Part shown: in pieces, positions 1-12,347 of the stretch
Numbering within the stretch: the first letter of the stretch is position 1
How the letters are laid out: the number at the start of each line of letters is the position of its first letter
Assembly: GCA_019614645.1 (NCBI GenBank)
Contig: JABWDB010000007.1
Location: forward strand, 5,531,501 to 5,595,500
Direction: 5' to 3'
Source of the DNA: Stratiolaelaps scimitus
Taxonomy: Eukaryota > Arthropoda > Arachnida > Mesostigmata > Laelapidae
Length of the DNA stretch: 64,000 nt
Made by a program: the position numbers and the translations under genes
The notes under the pieces: model-generated
Database searches by the model: none
What the model saw: the letters and a program-made list of their open reading frames with translations, nothing else
Told to the model about the DNA's origin: nothing

Positions 1-224
1 GAATCTGGGAATTCAGATCCTGTTCAAGCTGCCTAGCGGGATGCCGGTGAAGCTGTTTTCCTTTATGAGCCCTCTAGACACGTACATTTGGATGTACGTA
101 CTCTGCGCGTATGTCCTTGTCTCGTGCACCATGTTCCTTGTGGCGCGCTTCTCGCCCTACGAATGGAAGGATCCTCATCCGTGCGTCAAAGAGTCCGGAC
201 TCATGGAGAACCAATTCAGCCTTG
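1..224 (+). CDS. Kainate-type ionotropic glutamate receptor, exon with M1 (5' partial)
   Basis: Ligand-gated cation channel subunit of the plasma membrane at glutamatergic synapses. The frame starts at base 2 and gives 74 codons, ending one base into a codon before a GTGAGT donor at 225. It covers the end of the S1 lobe, then the M1 helix (IWMYVLCAYVLVSCTMFLVA) and the family signature RFSPYEW, followed by a PHPC motif and ENQFSL as in kainate receptors. Upstream exons (amino-terminal domain, most of S1) lie outside the window. The phase-1 end fits the 12053 exon. AMPA receptors share RFSPYEW; the kainate-like call rests on PHPC and on the S2 residues in the later exons. Family assignment is very secure, the exact paralogue is not. 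Confidence 0.95.
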
Positions 225-1027
225 GTGAGTTGAAGCAGCAGTCGTTTACCATAGCATATATGTACATATCAGTGGCTATCTGATGCCAGTTATCGTGCCT
301 TGTGTGACTATTATAGCTTAGATGGACACACCGCTATCTGAAAACAGTCGCCACTTGAACTTCAGTAATTAAAGGAACTGCTATTGTTTTTCCTGACTTT
401 TTCCCAGCTGTTCCCCTGTATGACAGACCTTTGGGTGTTAGTTCGAAAATATATCGGAGCTATCTTTGCTTATCTTTCCAGCCACTCCTACCTCATGCAA
501 TGCAAGAAATTACAATAGGATTAATTTCGAGGCAATTCAATCGATATTTTCTATCCAACCCCGAGCAAACCTTTGTAATTGCCGAGTAAATACGATATAT
601 TCTACGAAAGTCTGACAACATTTTTTAGACGGCTTATTTCGACGCACTTCGATTCATAAGCATTAATCCATCGGCTCGCCCAGTGAAGGAGGCTTCGAAA
701 CTAGGCTTGTTGATGGTCGCCTTTGTTCCAGCGGGCTTTCCTGTTGACTAACACTCATAGGTCCAACAAATCCTCCCACACGGCCGACCGACCCTCGTTA
801 CTTCACCCAAGACGCCGCAGGGAGAGGAGCTCTTCGCACGCCACTTCGGAGCTCTCGTTCCGCCCAAACAGCCTTCTCGTTAGCCTTTTCCCTTGTGACG
901 TTTGCTCAAATGTACCATTGCCTCTTGTCTGAGAAGGCCATACATAGGGCCGACCACCAGTGGGTGCACTGGCGTACGGCTTTCAACCGAGCGTGCCTCC
1001 CTTCTCTGATACAAACGTGTTGCAACA

Positions 1028-1031
<4 letters not shown>

Positions 1032-1080
<49 letters not shown>
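1032..1080. repeat. (TA)n microsatellite
   Basis: An uninterrupted TA dinucleotide array of about 49 bp in the receptor intron. Tyr-Ile repeat frames across it on either strand are artefacts of the array. Confidence 0.97.
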
Positions 1081-1082
<2 letters not shown>

Positions 1083-1529
1083 TATACACTCGATACGTTG
1101 ACATAAAAATAGCTTGCAGCTTCTATATGAATCGGTATCGGGCCCGCCTGATCCTCCGCCACACGCACACTCTCGGGCGGTCCCACAGGCGTCGTGGTCG
1201 ACTCAGCCCCTATCCACCCCACTTCCTGTGGTTTGACAATGGACACAGCAGAAAGATTTCGTTCGTCTTTCCGTCGGTGTCGTCTTTTTTCGATGTTTTT
1301 CCTTCCCTACAAATTCAAGCTGTGGCCGGAAGTGGCTAGAGTGAACTGCGGCCAGCTCGGTCGGTCGGTCGGTCGTGGCAATCTGATATTTGAACTGTCT
1401 CGCCGGAACCTCGGCCAAGCCTCAAACTTTACCCGTTCTGGTCCCTTTGTGTTAGCACAAGGAGAGACGCATTCAGTATTGATATCGCATTACACTGAAC
1501 ATGTAGACGTTTGCTGGGCGTGTGCGCTT

Positions 1530-2096
1530 CTATCTGAGCGCACGGTGCACAGACAACACGCGGACCATCAATGCAAAGAGGCGTAGCTCATCAGGGAAGA
1601 TGATCCGTGTCCGCTGCCTCTCATCATCCAAACACCACCTTCTGGATTGACGTCTTATTTTTTGTGAAAATGCATTGAACAATGCGTCCAGGAGATGCGC
1701 ACATCGGGTATATTGAGTGTCAACATCGTTCTCGTCCCTTACCGAAAATAAACGTTCGATTCTCGACGGGCATATCACCATTAGATGTAGATTTCTTGTA
1801 TGTTTGCCAACGGCCATAATATGACACAAGTGCAAATCATTGCCAAATATGACACACTGCCTAATCTGCCAAATTGGTGAAGTAGGCTGCTTGAATCTGA
1901 GACATATTAGACGAATGAAAATAGTCTTCACTCTAGTTGAAGATCGACCATGGACACTCTTCGGCGTTTGTCCTGCTAGCTCAAAATTAGGAACATTTCG
2001 AAAGAAATTGTTGTTTACTCTATTCGATTTGCTCATTTTGTTAGGGTTTTCTGTCTCCAGAGGCAAGATGAACACCGTTAAATGAAGGTGCGACAT
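1530..2096 (-). CDS. Unrecognised 188-codon open frame inside an intron
   Basis: A continuous frame on the - strand in non-repetitive, fairly AT-rich sequence, antisense to the receptor. The length is unusual for such DNA, and the product is mixed and basic, without an obvious low-complexity stretch. It contains several Cys and His residues but no motif I can name. I see no signal peptide or clear membrane segment. A GGTAAGG at about 1742-1748 read on the - strand could be a splice donor, in which case only the upstream part would be coding. It could be a decayed transposon frame, a nested gene or chance. I do not recognise it. Confidence 0.2.
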   Translation of the reverse strand: MSHLHLTVFILPLETENPNKMSKSNRVNNNFFRNVPNFELAGQTPKSVHGRSSTRVKTIFIRLICLRFKQPTSPIWQIRQCVIFGNDLHLCHIMAVGKHTRNLHLMVICPSRIERLFSVRDENDVDTQYTRCAHLLDALFNAFSQKIRRQSRRWCLDDERQRTRIIFPDELRLFALMVRVLSVHRALR

Positions 2097-4399
2097 ATTT
2101 TTTTTAGCTAAACCATACTACTGACCGTATCTGGCACTGCTACAAGTAATGATCATGATGTTTGCTTGCCGATTTGTTTGCTTCTAACGTATACGGATCG
2201 TAGCACATATGTCAATTGATACGCTGGGTACACCTGACGGTGAAATGTTGTATCAGGCTGCGCCTCTGGCGTTATATCGGACGGTGTAACGACGATTTCT
2301 CACATGGCTATGGTCGTCTAGACTAATCCAATCAAGTCCGACAGGCGAGTAGAATCGCACAGGGTCCAGTACTAAATCGCTGAGGTAGAGCCTACAGAAG
2401 GGGAAGTCGATATCTTCAATGAAAGGCAGACTAATTCGGTGGCAACTACCTTTATCTGCTTTTTCTTCAGATAAGAGAAACAACATGGACGTTCAATGAT
2501 AATGGCAGATGAAGGGCGAATTGTCAAGACAGGAACGCCGAAAGAGTCACATCTTTTATGCTAAAGAACAGTTCAATAAGACTCTACATTTAATTTAGCA
2601 AGTATAGCAGTGATTTCGGTTGTAGAGACTCTAATTACGCTCAGAAGCACACTGAAATTAGCTTGATTTGGTCGCCAAATTTGGTACAACACACAGGTAG
2701 GGGCGCTAAAATAGTAAGTGGTGTGCCGTATTAAGATTCACTATCTGCACAAATCAGCTGCATATATTGCACGTGTATTACTGACAGTCGTAAGCTACAG
2801 AGCAATCTCAGCGCGAAGTGCACTAGATTGCTAGAGCGATTCACTGCTCGTGAGTGTTGAAGTGCTTGTGGTCGTCGGCAGACTCATATGCTGTCAGATA
2901 ACGATAACGTATTCTACAATTTGTTCCATAGGATATTGGAAGAAGGTGCTCAACTCATGTATCATTCATAATATTTAAGAGTAATTGACAGCCACAGCGT
3001 TAACTAGCTATTTAGTTAACTAGCTCGCCCGTTGCTTAATAAGCACTGAAGGAGCACTCTAGCATTATGTTGAGTATGTCGATAAAGCAGAGACAGTTTA
3101 CGCGATTTTTTTTATAACTGCTAGAAATATGGGGTGAAGGTGTTTAGAGCTCCTAAACACGGGAGAGCGTCGAAAACAATCACGAACGCATCTAGAGGCA
3201 ATAGTTAACTTGGAAATTTCCGCTCGAGCCACGTGATCACACGTATACGGAACTGCCAGATTCTGGTGCCCGGTATCGGGCTCCAATCTGAGAGTGGTGT
3301 TGCGTCCACACTTCTGCAATATTGCTCGCAGACCCTGTCCTAACGGAAATCACTCAAAATCGATCCATCATCAAACTGTCACCCGTATACTCTCCATCCG
3401 CTATTGCCCCTAGGGCCGTCGAACGAAGGTCGAGTGCAGCACCCATGAAGATACCTCTTCTTTCTACTGCTCGCTACCAACCACCGCTGTCCATATCGCC
3501 TGTCGTTTGCCGCCTTTGAAGCGGAGGTTATTCGCTTGGCCTTCGCCACCACAGCATCTCGCTTAGAGAGCTACGCGAGGAAAGAACCTTTGGGGGCCTT
3601 GTGTGATCCAGGGACATGTGAATGTTTGAAAGTGGACGCTGAGGGGCCAGCTAGACGGAAATAGAGTCGTGCCTGCAGACCAGTCAATACACACGGAACA
3701 GCGTTGAGTCTATTATGGCCACATGTGCACGCGCGCACACACACACACACCTACAAACGCACTGATTTCGATACACGATCGCTGTGAACGTACTGAGTGG
3801 GTCTGCTAGTTCGTGACCCTTGGAGGGCCAATCAGGCATTCGGCACAACGCCGGGAGCCAACTGGACCTTGACCACCGAAACGCAAACGGCAATGCTTAT
3901 AGACGCTAGCCTTCTTTCTACACTTGCGACCTTCGCAGTCAACTGCTTTGTTATCCCTCTCACTGCGTCGCTTACGAGTGGTCACGACCCGCTGACCCGC
4001 TGGACCTTTTCGAGGCCCGGTTCGCCTTCATTCTCTGCAAGGTCTGCAGTGTGAAGCTATATCCCAATCAATGTGGGCAGAAAGGGATATTTTCAGTGTC
4101 CGTTCAACCTGTTCCTTAAAGAGCACTAGATCCTGGTCGCGGGGACACTCTAGCACAGCCTCGCTGATAATGGGCCTAATCTTTTCGCCCTCAAGCTTCC
4201 CCCAAGTTATCCAGACAAGACCTCTTTTGCCAAATCGGACTTGAGATATTTTAACAAGTCGACTGTAGCCTATGCCACAGTACAGGTCTTGTCTGCCACG
4301 GCCAAGGTATGGCTGAACCGTTCCTTAGCAAATTTTTTGACAATTAGACACCTTATTCTACAAAATGATATGACGCCGTCATTTAGGCTGGTTTCTTAA

Positions 4400-5500
4400 A
4401 TACCGTTTCCTCCGCCTCTCTCTCTCCCTTCTACACTCTCTCTTTCTCTCTCTTACTCTCGTTTACCCCATTCATTTTACATATGCGTCTGTATCTGGCA
4501 CCACAATAGAACTGAGCCGACACCTCGAGTGCGTTAGGCACTAGGAAAGCAGGCCATTCTAGAGTGCGACGTCGGTCCCAGGCCGAAAAGTGCCGCTGAA
4601 GATTCCCACTTCGCGAAAGGCCGCGGGCACAGCATCCATTATGTCTCTGGCCGAGGTGAGGCGGCCGGGTTGGCAACGGTTCGCGTAAACCAGCAGGGGC
4701 CTTCACGCTGTGTCTGTTTTTCTCTCTCGCGCTCTCCCTCCCTTCTCTCTCTCTCTCCCCTTTCTCTGACTTCTGCTTTGGCTATTTCCTTTCCTGTGGA
4801 AGTGGCATAAGCAGTTTTCTTCCTGCTTCCTGCTGCTGCTGTTGCCGCCCTCGTCCGTCGTTTGGCAGTGGCCTCCAAGGGCATCTTTCTTTTCACGCTG
4901 ACTCCTCTTCGTTTCGTTCAGTTCGCCCCGTCCTTTTGCCCAGGCCAGCGTGCTCCCACTCCCCATCCTCCCACTTATACACTTAAACGTAAGGATAAGA
5001 TAGAAGGGGGGGGGGGCGGGAGCCGGCCGTATCGCGGGAGGCTGCAGCAACGAAAGCAAACCGTACGAGATGGCGGTCTACGTCCGTCTCGGGAAGTCTG
5101 GGATCGAAAGCTTCCTTGCACCCCCCCCCCCCCACCACCCCACTCCCATGTGTGTGCTGGATTCTACGTGCTAGAGTCCGTCATGCCCCCGAGGACGGCT
5201 CTGATCTCACGCTTCATTAGGACGCGCCTAGAAGCCGGTGCTGTCTAGCCGTGCCAACACGGTTGCCGCTAGGGCTGCCTCTTCTGCTGCTGCTGCCAGT
5301 GGATGGTGCGTGGTAACGGACGGCCTATAGAGACCTGCCACCGCCCGCCGAGGAATCCTGCTCCATTCAGTGAGAGAGCTCAGTATGCCGCATCGGCCTC
5401 ATCTGCCGCATCGATCTCGGCTCAGTCCTCGGCCCGTGTCGCCTTCGGCTGCTGTGACTTGTTGTAATGGCGCTGCTGCCGAAAGTCGAGGTACGTGAGT
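4400..5500. other. GC-rich low-complexity block (CT, GA, G-run)
   Basis: CT/GA microsatellite stretches (about 4410-4460 and 4715-4770), a G-run near 5007-5020, a C-run near 5120-5134 and clustered CpG. Overlapping open frames on both strands come from composition. It resembles a promoter or CpG-rich regulatory segment inside the intron, but I found no recognisable core promoter. Confidence 0.5.
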
Positions 5501-7616
5501 CGTTCGTTCACTAGTTTGTAGTGGCTGTAGCCAGCCACGCACAAACGGAGATGCTAGAAGCTTTGAAGCACACAGCGTTGTCCACAGCTCGGGGTGGAGG
5601 AGCGGTAGGTGTACTCCGATTAGGAGATCACCGGAACACGCTTGCTATGCCACAGTACTGTGTGTATGCATGTGGTAAAGCAAGCACATCATTTCTGCTA
5701 GATCGTCCGGCCTTGAAGTAATGAGACGCCTAGTAATTGAATATCGCTGTTGTATAATAGTATAACCAGCCAATACGTTTAGTAAAAATTGCGTTAGTAC
5801 ATCAGTGCCTATATCGCATATATTCTACATATGTAATACTATGGGATGATCCTGAGCTGGAAGAAGTGTACTTGAGTGCCAGTTCAACGTCGTGGCAGTT
5901 AGCCGCCCTAGCGTCCCGTTTAATTCCGGAAAACAAGACGTGCTATACATTACGCGTGCGAGAGTAAAACAATAATATCATTATTTTACTTGTCTTCGAT
6001 TATCGCCAATGGTCTATAGAATGCGACACAACTCGGGAGTAAGATCAAAGGTCGATTTAACATTTGGTTGCCCAGAATATAATAACAACAATGCTCTTAT
6101 TATTCGGTTTTGTGCAGACTGCATGGTCAGAGAACGAAACGACCCGTGTCTGCTAGAAGCAACTGTACTCATTGTTCTCGTCTCCACCTCTCCTGGTCAG
6201 AATGATCTATTCCTCACTGGTCACGTACAGCTCAACATCTGTTCCTTTTTTCTAGATGCCTTCGAGATACATTGAGATGCTATTATACGGATCTAATCTA
6301 TGATATTATGCTACTGCCATTAAGTTGTGCTAGACGTAAATGCCAATTGAACTTGTGAACCAAAACAGTACGAGCTTGCGATGGAGGGTGGTGGGGGCTC
6401 ATTCAAATTCATGAAACCGGCTCCGGTTTCCTTCTCAAATAGCGTTCCGACGAGTTAATATAGAATTACAACTGTCAGCGAAGAAGCCAATAATGGTGAC
6501 AGCGAGGTCGTATCGTTGTTGGCTTGTAGCTCGATCCAAGCCAGCTCAGTCATCGCGAATAGTCAGCCACTGGTAGGTAACACGCGTATTGTCAGAAGCG
6601 GCTCCTGATGTAGCGAACGTAGCAGCGATCGTTGTGGTCATCAACTGCTACCCCTTTACTTCCGTCTGTCCTCTTTAAGCGGTGAGTCCCGCAGCCTTTC
6701 GAGATCGAGCTACGGCCGAAATCGATTGAGTACACAGCGATCACGGCTGCGTCCGAGACTTTTGTGGGGGGGGGCACTTTCGATACCGGCAACTCCCAAC
6801 TATAGCGGCGACGGCATTAGGAACGAGGCTCGAGCGCTCGGAGCGTGCGGCCGACGTAGACGGGGGCGACTTCACGTGACGGATAGGGCACGAAGTTGCC
6901 GAGGAACGAAGGTTGATGGCATCATAGTAGGCGGAGTTGGGAATATCGAGATGAAAGCCCGCAAGTGAAAGCTGAGAGGATTCATACGTTCGTCAGGGCT
7001 TGTGAAATTATGATCACCACTAAACGAGTCGTGTGCAATGAGAGCATCAATTGATAAGGGGATAGGAAACCTCGGTGGCTGTTGCTTTTCCCTCGAATAT
7101 AGCTTATATCGCAATATTGTTGGCGGCGAACGCAGAAGAACGTATGTAGGTTTTGAAGTTTAGTATGTTGATTTCGAACAGATTTGCACTGGTTGTATTA
7201 TAGAGGAATTGATTTCTTCAACGGGTTTTGTATTAAGAAATAGTTATATTATAGAAAAATTAGCGAAATGTAGCTGTCACTCTAGTCCACATGAGCTCCG
7301 GGTAACTTCAACGGATCCTCGTTGAGTGAAGGCTTCCTTCATCCTTATCAAGTTTAACGTCAGAATGACATTATGACCATTCCTGATAAATAAGCAAGGC
7401 TTCGATATTCCACAGCAAAGCGAGCCTCGTGCGTCTTAAACCAAATCACTTAGCTTTTCACATTATATCCCGATGGTCAGAGTGCCAGAGCAGCACGTGA
7501 ACACATTGAATTCGAACCTTCAATAGCATCCTATTGATTCTAAATCTGAAATGATGCTCTTTTATTCTTATGGAGATCGCTCTCACGCAGGCCATGTTTC
7601 TATTGTACTCTAGTAC

Positions 7617-7641
7617 ATATATATATATATATATATATATA
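7617..7641. repeat. (TA)n microsatellite
   Basis: A 25-bp TA array within the receptor intron, with no recognised element attached. Confidence 0.9.
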
Positions 7642-8403
7642 GGTGTGGTGCGAAACGACCGATGCGGGGCTAATACAAATTGCCGTCAGCCGAAGCTCTG
7701 TTAATTTTTAGATTTAACCCGGTATTCCATTACAACTGCATTAAATTAACCAGGTCTATTTTAGTGTTCCATGTGTGAACAATTTGTGAGCATTGTAATA
7801 ATAGCACAACTCCCGCCCCTTAATAGAAAGCTATAGCTCAGTCCCAACAAGCAAACTTTGTAGAACAAGGCGAGTTGTGTCGAGTAGATTTACTGAAAAC
7901 TATGTATATTCACCATCATCAGTTTAACGGCTATTTTACATTTCTTTATGCTTTCCTATTACATTGCTCCTCATTGAAAGGAGTGATAAGTCATCCCAAT
8001 TTTTCACCTGTTAAGGCACCTATCCACTTCGAAGGGTTTCACAAACATCTGCTGTCCGAACCACTGCTTCGCTCCAAAGCGACTGTACCAGCGAGAGTAG
8101 TCGGGTCAACGAACGCCACCGTATGCCAATGAGTGCCTATATGAGTACACACTTGATCAGTCACCATTGGATAATTCGATTCAATGAGCAACACGGCTGT
8201 CGTCGCCAAAGTGCTATTGAGCGCACATGCAAAAACAACTCAACAGGTAGTTCGGACGACACCCGCGGCATGTGGCTGGAGCAGAACGACCATATGGATA
8301 ATACGAAATCTATTCAAGTGTTGCCCTGTCGGAACGACGTGGGGCTTCAAAGGCATACACGGTACAATTTTGGTTTACACTCATTTTATACTATACGGTA
8401 AGG

Positions 8404-8455
8404 TAAGGCTTTATTGATTTATTAAAGGAACTGCATAGAATGCTTAAGTTCTCTT
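8404..8455 (-). mobile_element. LINE/SINE 3'-tail relic
   Basis: Read on the - strand this has the order GAGAACTTAAGCATT, then TGCAGTTCCTTTAATAAA, then CAATAAAGCC. The same order of blocks ends the LINE at 43.9-47.0 kb and the SINE at 11.9 kb. No tRNA-like head or coding part is attached, so it is probably a strongly 5'-truncated insertion. Confidence 0.55.
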
Positions 8456-9199
8456 ATATGTCATGCAAATAGTAAATGTTTATACTGTACGAATTCGTTA
8501 GCAACTGAAAGGGATCACTAATCTTACTTATCGTGTTAACACCTGCGCTAAAGGCGGGACAACTGAATGGCTTGTTTGGCTGGTCAAGTGTAGAAACAGC
8601 GATAACAGCATCAGCTGTAACGAATAAACAGTAGAGGATTGAGTCACGGCAGCTGACTATGTTGTACTGTTAAATTCAGCTATTCTCTAACCTAAAACAT
8701 TAGCGTCGATTGTCAAGCAAAATCAACCTACATGCTCAGGTGAGAGAGAGAGAGAGAGTCGATGAATTCCCTTCAGTCTTGCGTCACTCCACGTGTTCCA
8801 TTGCGCAAAGCTGAAAACATACTTTCCCTTGCACGTTACGGCCCATAACGCGTCTAGCAAGCAGTCTCCAGAAAAACCATGGTGGCAATCTAGTTTGTAC
8901 AATATTCCATCTGTAAATGCCTGAGTCAATAGCGCCGACAGCGTTGCTCCGCACGAGAACAACTCCACGTCACATATGCTCTGTTCCATGTTTTACGGTA
9001 TGATTGCCTCTGGTTTCGGCGATCACCCCTTTAAATGTATTTATACATTATGTATGTCCAGTAGTTCTTGTTGCTTCACCTCGTCCCTTTTCCCGATCTC
9101 CTGTTGGCGTCGCACCCGATAAACAAATCTGCTCTGCTTCGTCGTTATGTTACCATGCTTAGGCTAGCAGAACAACAAGCAGACTGTATATGGAGCAGC

Positions 9200-10100
9200 T
9201 GAGTGCCGATTGTTGCTCAACAGACCGAGGGAGCCCAAAACCCGCGAGCTAGGTACGCACGCGTTCCGTCCTCCATTTTCGCCATTTACCCCCTCACACT
9301 GGCGGCCAGCCAACGGACGCGACGCGTTCTAAAAGCATTCGTCCATCCACCCATTCATCCGTCGGCTCCCCTCGTTCAACTGCACGCTGCAGCAGCAGCA
9401 GCAGCAGCAGCATCCAACAATGCGAATTGCCGACATGTCTTTGACCCCACATACTCTACTGACTAAGATCCGACGAGGCTTACGCCCGCGTCTCTTTGTC
9501 CCTATCCCTCGCCGTCTGGAAGTGCATGACGAGCGTTCATCGTTCCCAAACTCACGCTGACGATAGCCACACATTGGTCGGCATTCTCGGGGGTCGTGTC
9601 GGCCGGGATGGCAGAGATTCGTATGTCAGAGATACACGTCTGTGATACGCCGTAGTGATCTCTTCGTATCGCTGGCGCCACACAAACATTCCTGCACCCT
9701 CGTTCGCCAACGTTTCCCTCCCCGAACGTTAGCTCCGTTAAGGCTGCTCGGTGGCGGCCGGGTCGAAATGCTGTTGGTGGACGGACGCGCGCACGCCGTC
9801 ATTCCTGGCAGGGACGAGGGTTTGGGTTGCGACCGGAGACGTAAAAGGCAACAAGGAGGAGATAACGCAATTCCTCGCGCAGAGAGACGAGCAGACAACG
9901 CAAGCAAGAGTCAAGGCTGCCACTGGGACCTGCGCGCTGCCTCTAGCAGCGACAGCAGGCTCAGTGAAGGGCGCCGTCGTACGCGTCAGAGCGTGCCGCA
10001 GATGTTCACGAGAGCTTCAGAGAGAGAGAGAGAGAGAGAGCAAGGCGTTCGTTCGCTGCTGTGATTTACGGCTTTACCCCGAAAGGCTCGTCGTCCCTGG
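9200..10100. other. GC-rich block with a CAG run
   Basis: High-GC segment containing a pure CAG-type trinucleotide run at about 9388-9412 and a (GA)n run near 10019-10040. Several long frames on both strands overlap here because the composition lacks stops. No frame has a convincing start plus donor. Confidence 0.5.
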
Positions 10101-11865
10101 GAGCTGAGCGGATCTCAACTCTGTCTTTGTACAGGAGAGTTTTTACTGATGCCAACTGACGACACGAGCTTGCTGATAGCGGAGACTTATTCCTCCGCGT
10201 GACCACCGTGGCCAATAATTGTGCTCCTAGGCGACGGCTATATGTGTGCCTGTGCAGTCAATAGTGACATGTTGGCTTTTCGCGAAGGGGAAATTGGCAG
10301 ACTACCCCGATACTACCATCTTCCTTCCGACCCACTTTCATATTTTAATGTTACATTACACACTAGGCGCTACAGTCCACAAGTAGACTCACGGGCAACT
10401 AGCAATCCAGCTACCGAGAAAGAAGGAACGACAATAAACATTGCTGACGAATATCGGCGATCCACGGGACCTTTCGGATACTGTGGGAAATACCTACGCA
10501 CGCCACGCCCACCCTGTATATTATGTAATATATCAAGATATTTAGTATATACGTATATATAGCCTTCGCAACACGATGAGAGAGATATGGCAAGGTTCAT
10601 TTGCTCCATTAAAGATCACAAGTAAAGACTAAGGCAAACTAAATGTACTACTATTAAATAATATTACATTGGGTTAAGTGTTCCATAGACATTCCCCACT
10701 CAGGCGTGATCGTCATTAGGCAGCGTCCCTGATCCAAGCAGGCTAATTCCGTCCTACGCGCCGGTAGATCTTCAGTTTGAGTGAAATATAATAAAATCGA
10801 AGTGCCATGGACGAGCTCATCGAGGGCGATGCAATTGAAGCGAGGCAGGCCAAGAGAGACTGGGCGACAATAAACGAATAGAAGTCGAGACGAGACGCTG
10901 GCCCCATAGGACGACACCAAAAACGGCTGAACCTTCCTGCCCCGGGGCGAGAGCTGGATACGCCCTCGGTTGCCGGTCACAACTCATAGCGGAGGACATC
11001 CACTTCTCCAACGCCCATCTCTGTTTGAGCCGATTAGTCTGAGTTTAGGGTGGACCAGCACTGCCCTGCGCTGACCTATCCGTGTCCAATGTTTTGTGTT
11101 CATCGTCCGATCTTCCCGGCCGCTTGTCGAACGAGACATGAGATGAGAAATCGAGACCTCAGGGGCTGCGGTGGAAGAAGCAGTCGTCTCATAGGCTCCA
11201 AACAGTATTCTGGAGTCGTTCCGAATATATTCTTCGTTACATTGTGCTATTGGAGAATTGTCGTCGGTACAATAATGGACGGAAGGCAAACTTTAAGGGG
11301 AAACCTTAAAACGGCGAAGGAAACGATTGGGAGTAGCTGTTTGGAGCAGCGTCGCGCTTCATGGGTTGTATGTAAAGTATGGGTGCAGCCCAAAACTCCG
11401 TATTAACAAGCTTGTCGCAGGACGACTAGGTTTTTCGCCTAAGGGAAGTCAAGCGGTATCAAACGGCAAAGTTCATGGCCAGCCATGAATGGTCGTCTCA
11501 GTGACAATTTAGCTCGTTGACGTTAAACGAGATCCCTCGTTTTTATAGTTGATTTATCTTGACTAAAACACGATGTCCTCTCCACCGATTCTCCACTCTT
11601 CATTCCCGTATGGATTGTTTCGCAGGGCTCCTCTCGAGTTGGCTGATTAGTGCATCTACTACGTCATGATTGTGAATCCGTCGTCCAGGCGACTCAGTTC
11701 TTTTTCTCTGTTTTCTTCTTCGAAACCTTAGGCGGCTCCGGCCCCCTCACTGCCAATATCTCCTAGAAGGGGCCTGTCACAGGCTGGTGTGCGCCACCGG
11801 CTACAAGCTCACAGGGTGCTTCCTTCTGTGGCCCCTTTCTCTTGCTGTGAAAAGAGACAATGCCA

Positions 11866-12013
11866 TTGGTGGCTTCTGCGGCTAAGTCTCTGGCAGTAGA
11901 AATTAAAAGGCAGGGAGCCTGCAGGTTCGAATCCCACGACGTAACATATTAGAGAATTTAAGCATTGTGGAAGTGGCAGCTCCTTTAATAACCCCAATAA
12001 ACCTTTAGTGGTA
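11866..12013 (+). mobile_element. tRNA-derived SINE with LINE-type 3' tail
   Basis: A perfect RNA polymerase III B box, GGTTCGAATCC, lies at 11924-11934. About 45 bp upstream is an A-box/D-arm-like GGCTAAGTCTCTGGCA (from about 11879), the spacing found in tRNAs. Downstream (about 11952-12005) the order GAATTTAAGCATTGT, GCAGCTCCTTTAATAA, CAATAAACC repeats the blocks that end the LINE at 43.9-47.0 kb. A tRNA-like head plus a LINE-like tail is the usual SINE design: a non-coding element copied by a partner LINE. The T-stem pairs poorly, so it is an old or degenerate copy. Its end lies about 40 bp before the 12053 exon, near the branch-point zone of that intron. Confidence 0.7.
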
Positions 12014-12052
12014 TTAATGCATCTGTTAATTTTTCTTCTCATGTATTTCTAG

Positions 12053-12347
12053 GCAATAGTTTTTGGTTCACGATCGTCACTCTGATGCATCAGGGCTGCG
12101 ATTTGAACCCGAAGGCGACATCAACACGAATGGTAGGCACCATCTGGTGGTTCTTCACGCTCATTCTGATCTCGTCGTACACAGCCAATTTGGCAGCTTT
12201 CCTCACCGTCGAGCGCATGATCACACCGATCGAGTCTGTTGAAGACCTTGCCGATCAATCGAAGATCGCGTACGGCACACTCGACTCCGGATCAACGATG
12301 ACTTTCTTTCGCGACTCGAAACTCGAACTCTACCAGAAGATGTGGAG
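12053..12347 (+). CDS. Kainate-type glutamate receptor, pore loop + M3 + start of S2
   Basis: The acceptor TATTTCTAG ends at 12052; the exon's first two bases complete the codon begun at 224, and it ends two bases into a codon at a GTAAAC donor. In order it encodes the re-entrant pore loop ([18 protein letters not shown]), a conserved linker, M3 ([20 protein letters not shown], containing the SYTANLAAF gate motif), TVERM, and the first part of the S2 lobe. S2 includes [13 protein letters not shown], whose Ser-Thr pair contacts the ligand in this family. The Q/R/N position is His (CAT, 12088-12090) instead of the usual Gln. The frame is intact. Confidence 0.96.

Larger units (their letters stand above)
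225..11865 (+). other. First intron of the glutamate receptor (bulk)
   Basis: This intron runs from the GTGAGT donor at 225 to the acceptor ending at 12052. It holds a 49-bp TA array, a GC-rich low-complexity block (4.4-5.5 kb), a second TA array near 7.6 kb, a LINE-tail relic at 8.4 kb, a GC-rich CAG-containing block (9.2-10.1 kb) and an unusually long unexplained frame on the - strand (1530-2096). Nothing else in it is recognisable. Confidence 0.8.

Noticed and set aside
983..1246. Tyr-Ile repeat proteins across (TA)n arrays (also near 28999, 39990, 43290, 58440 and 58850)
   Set aside because: They are translations of TA microsatellites and have no flanking coding evidence.
1356..1376. (GGTC)n run as a protein or binding-site array
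   Set aside because: Short tetranucleotide microsatellite only.
5467..5490. Tiny first exon (ATG, MALLPKVE, then GTACGTGAG donor)
   Set aside because: The donor is good and the region GC-rich, but eight codons are too little evidence.
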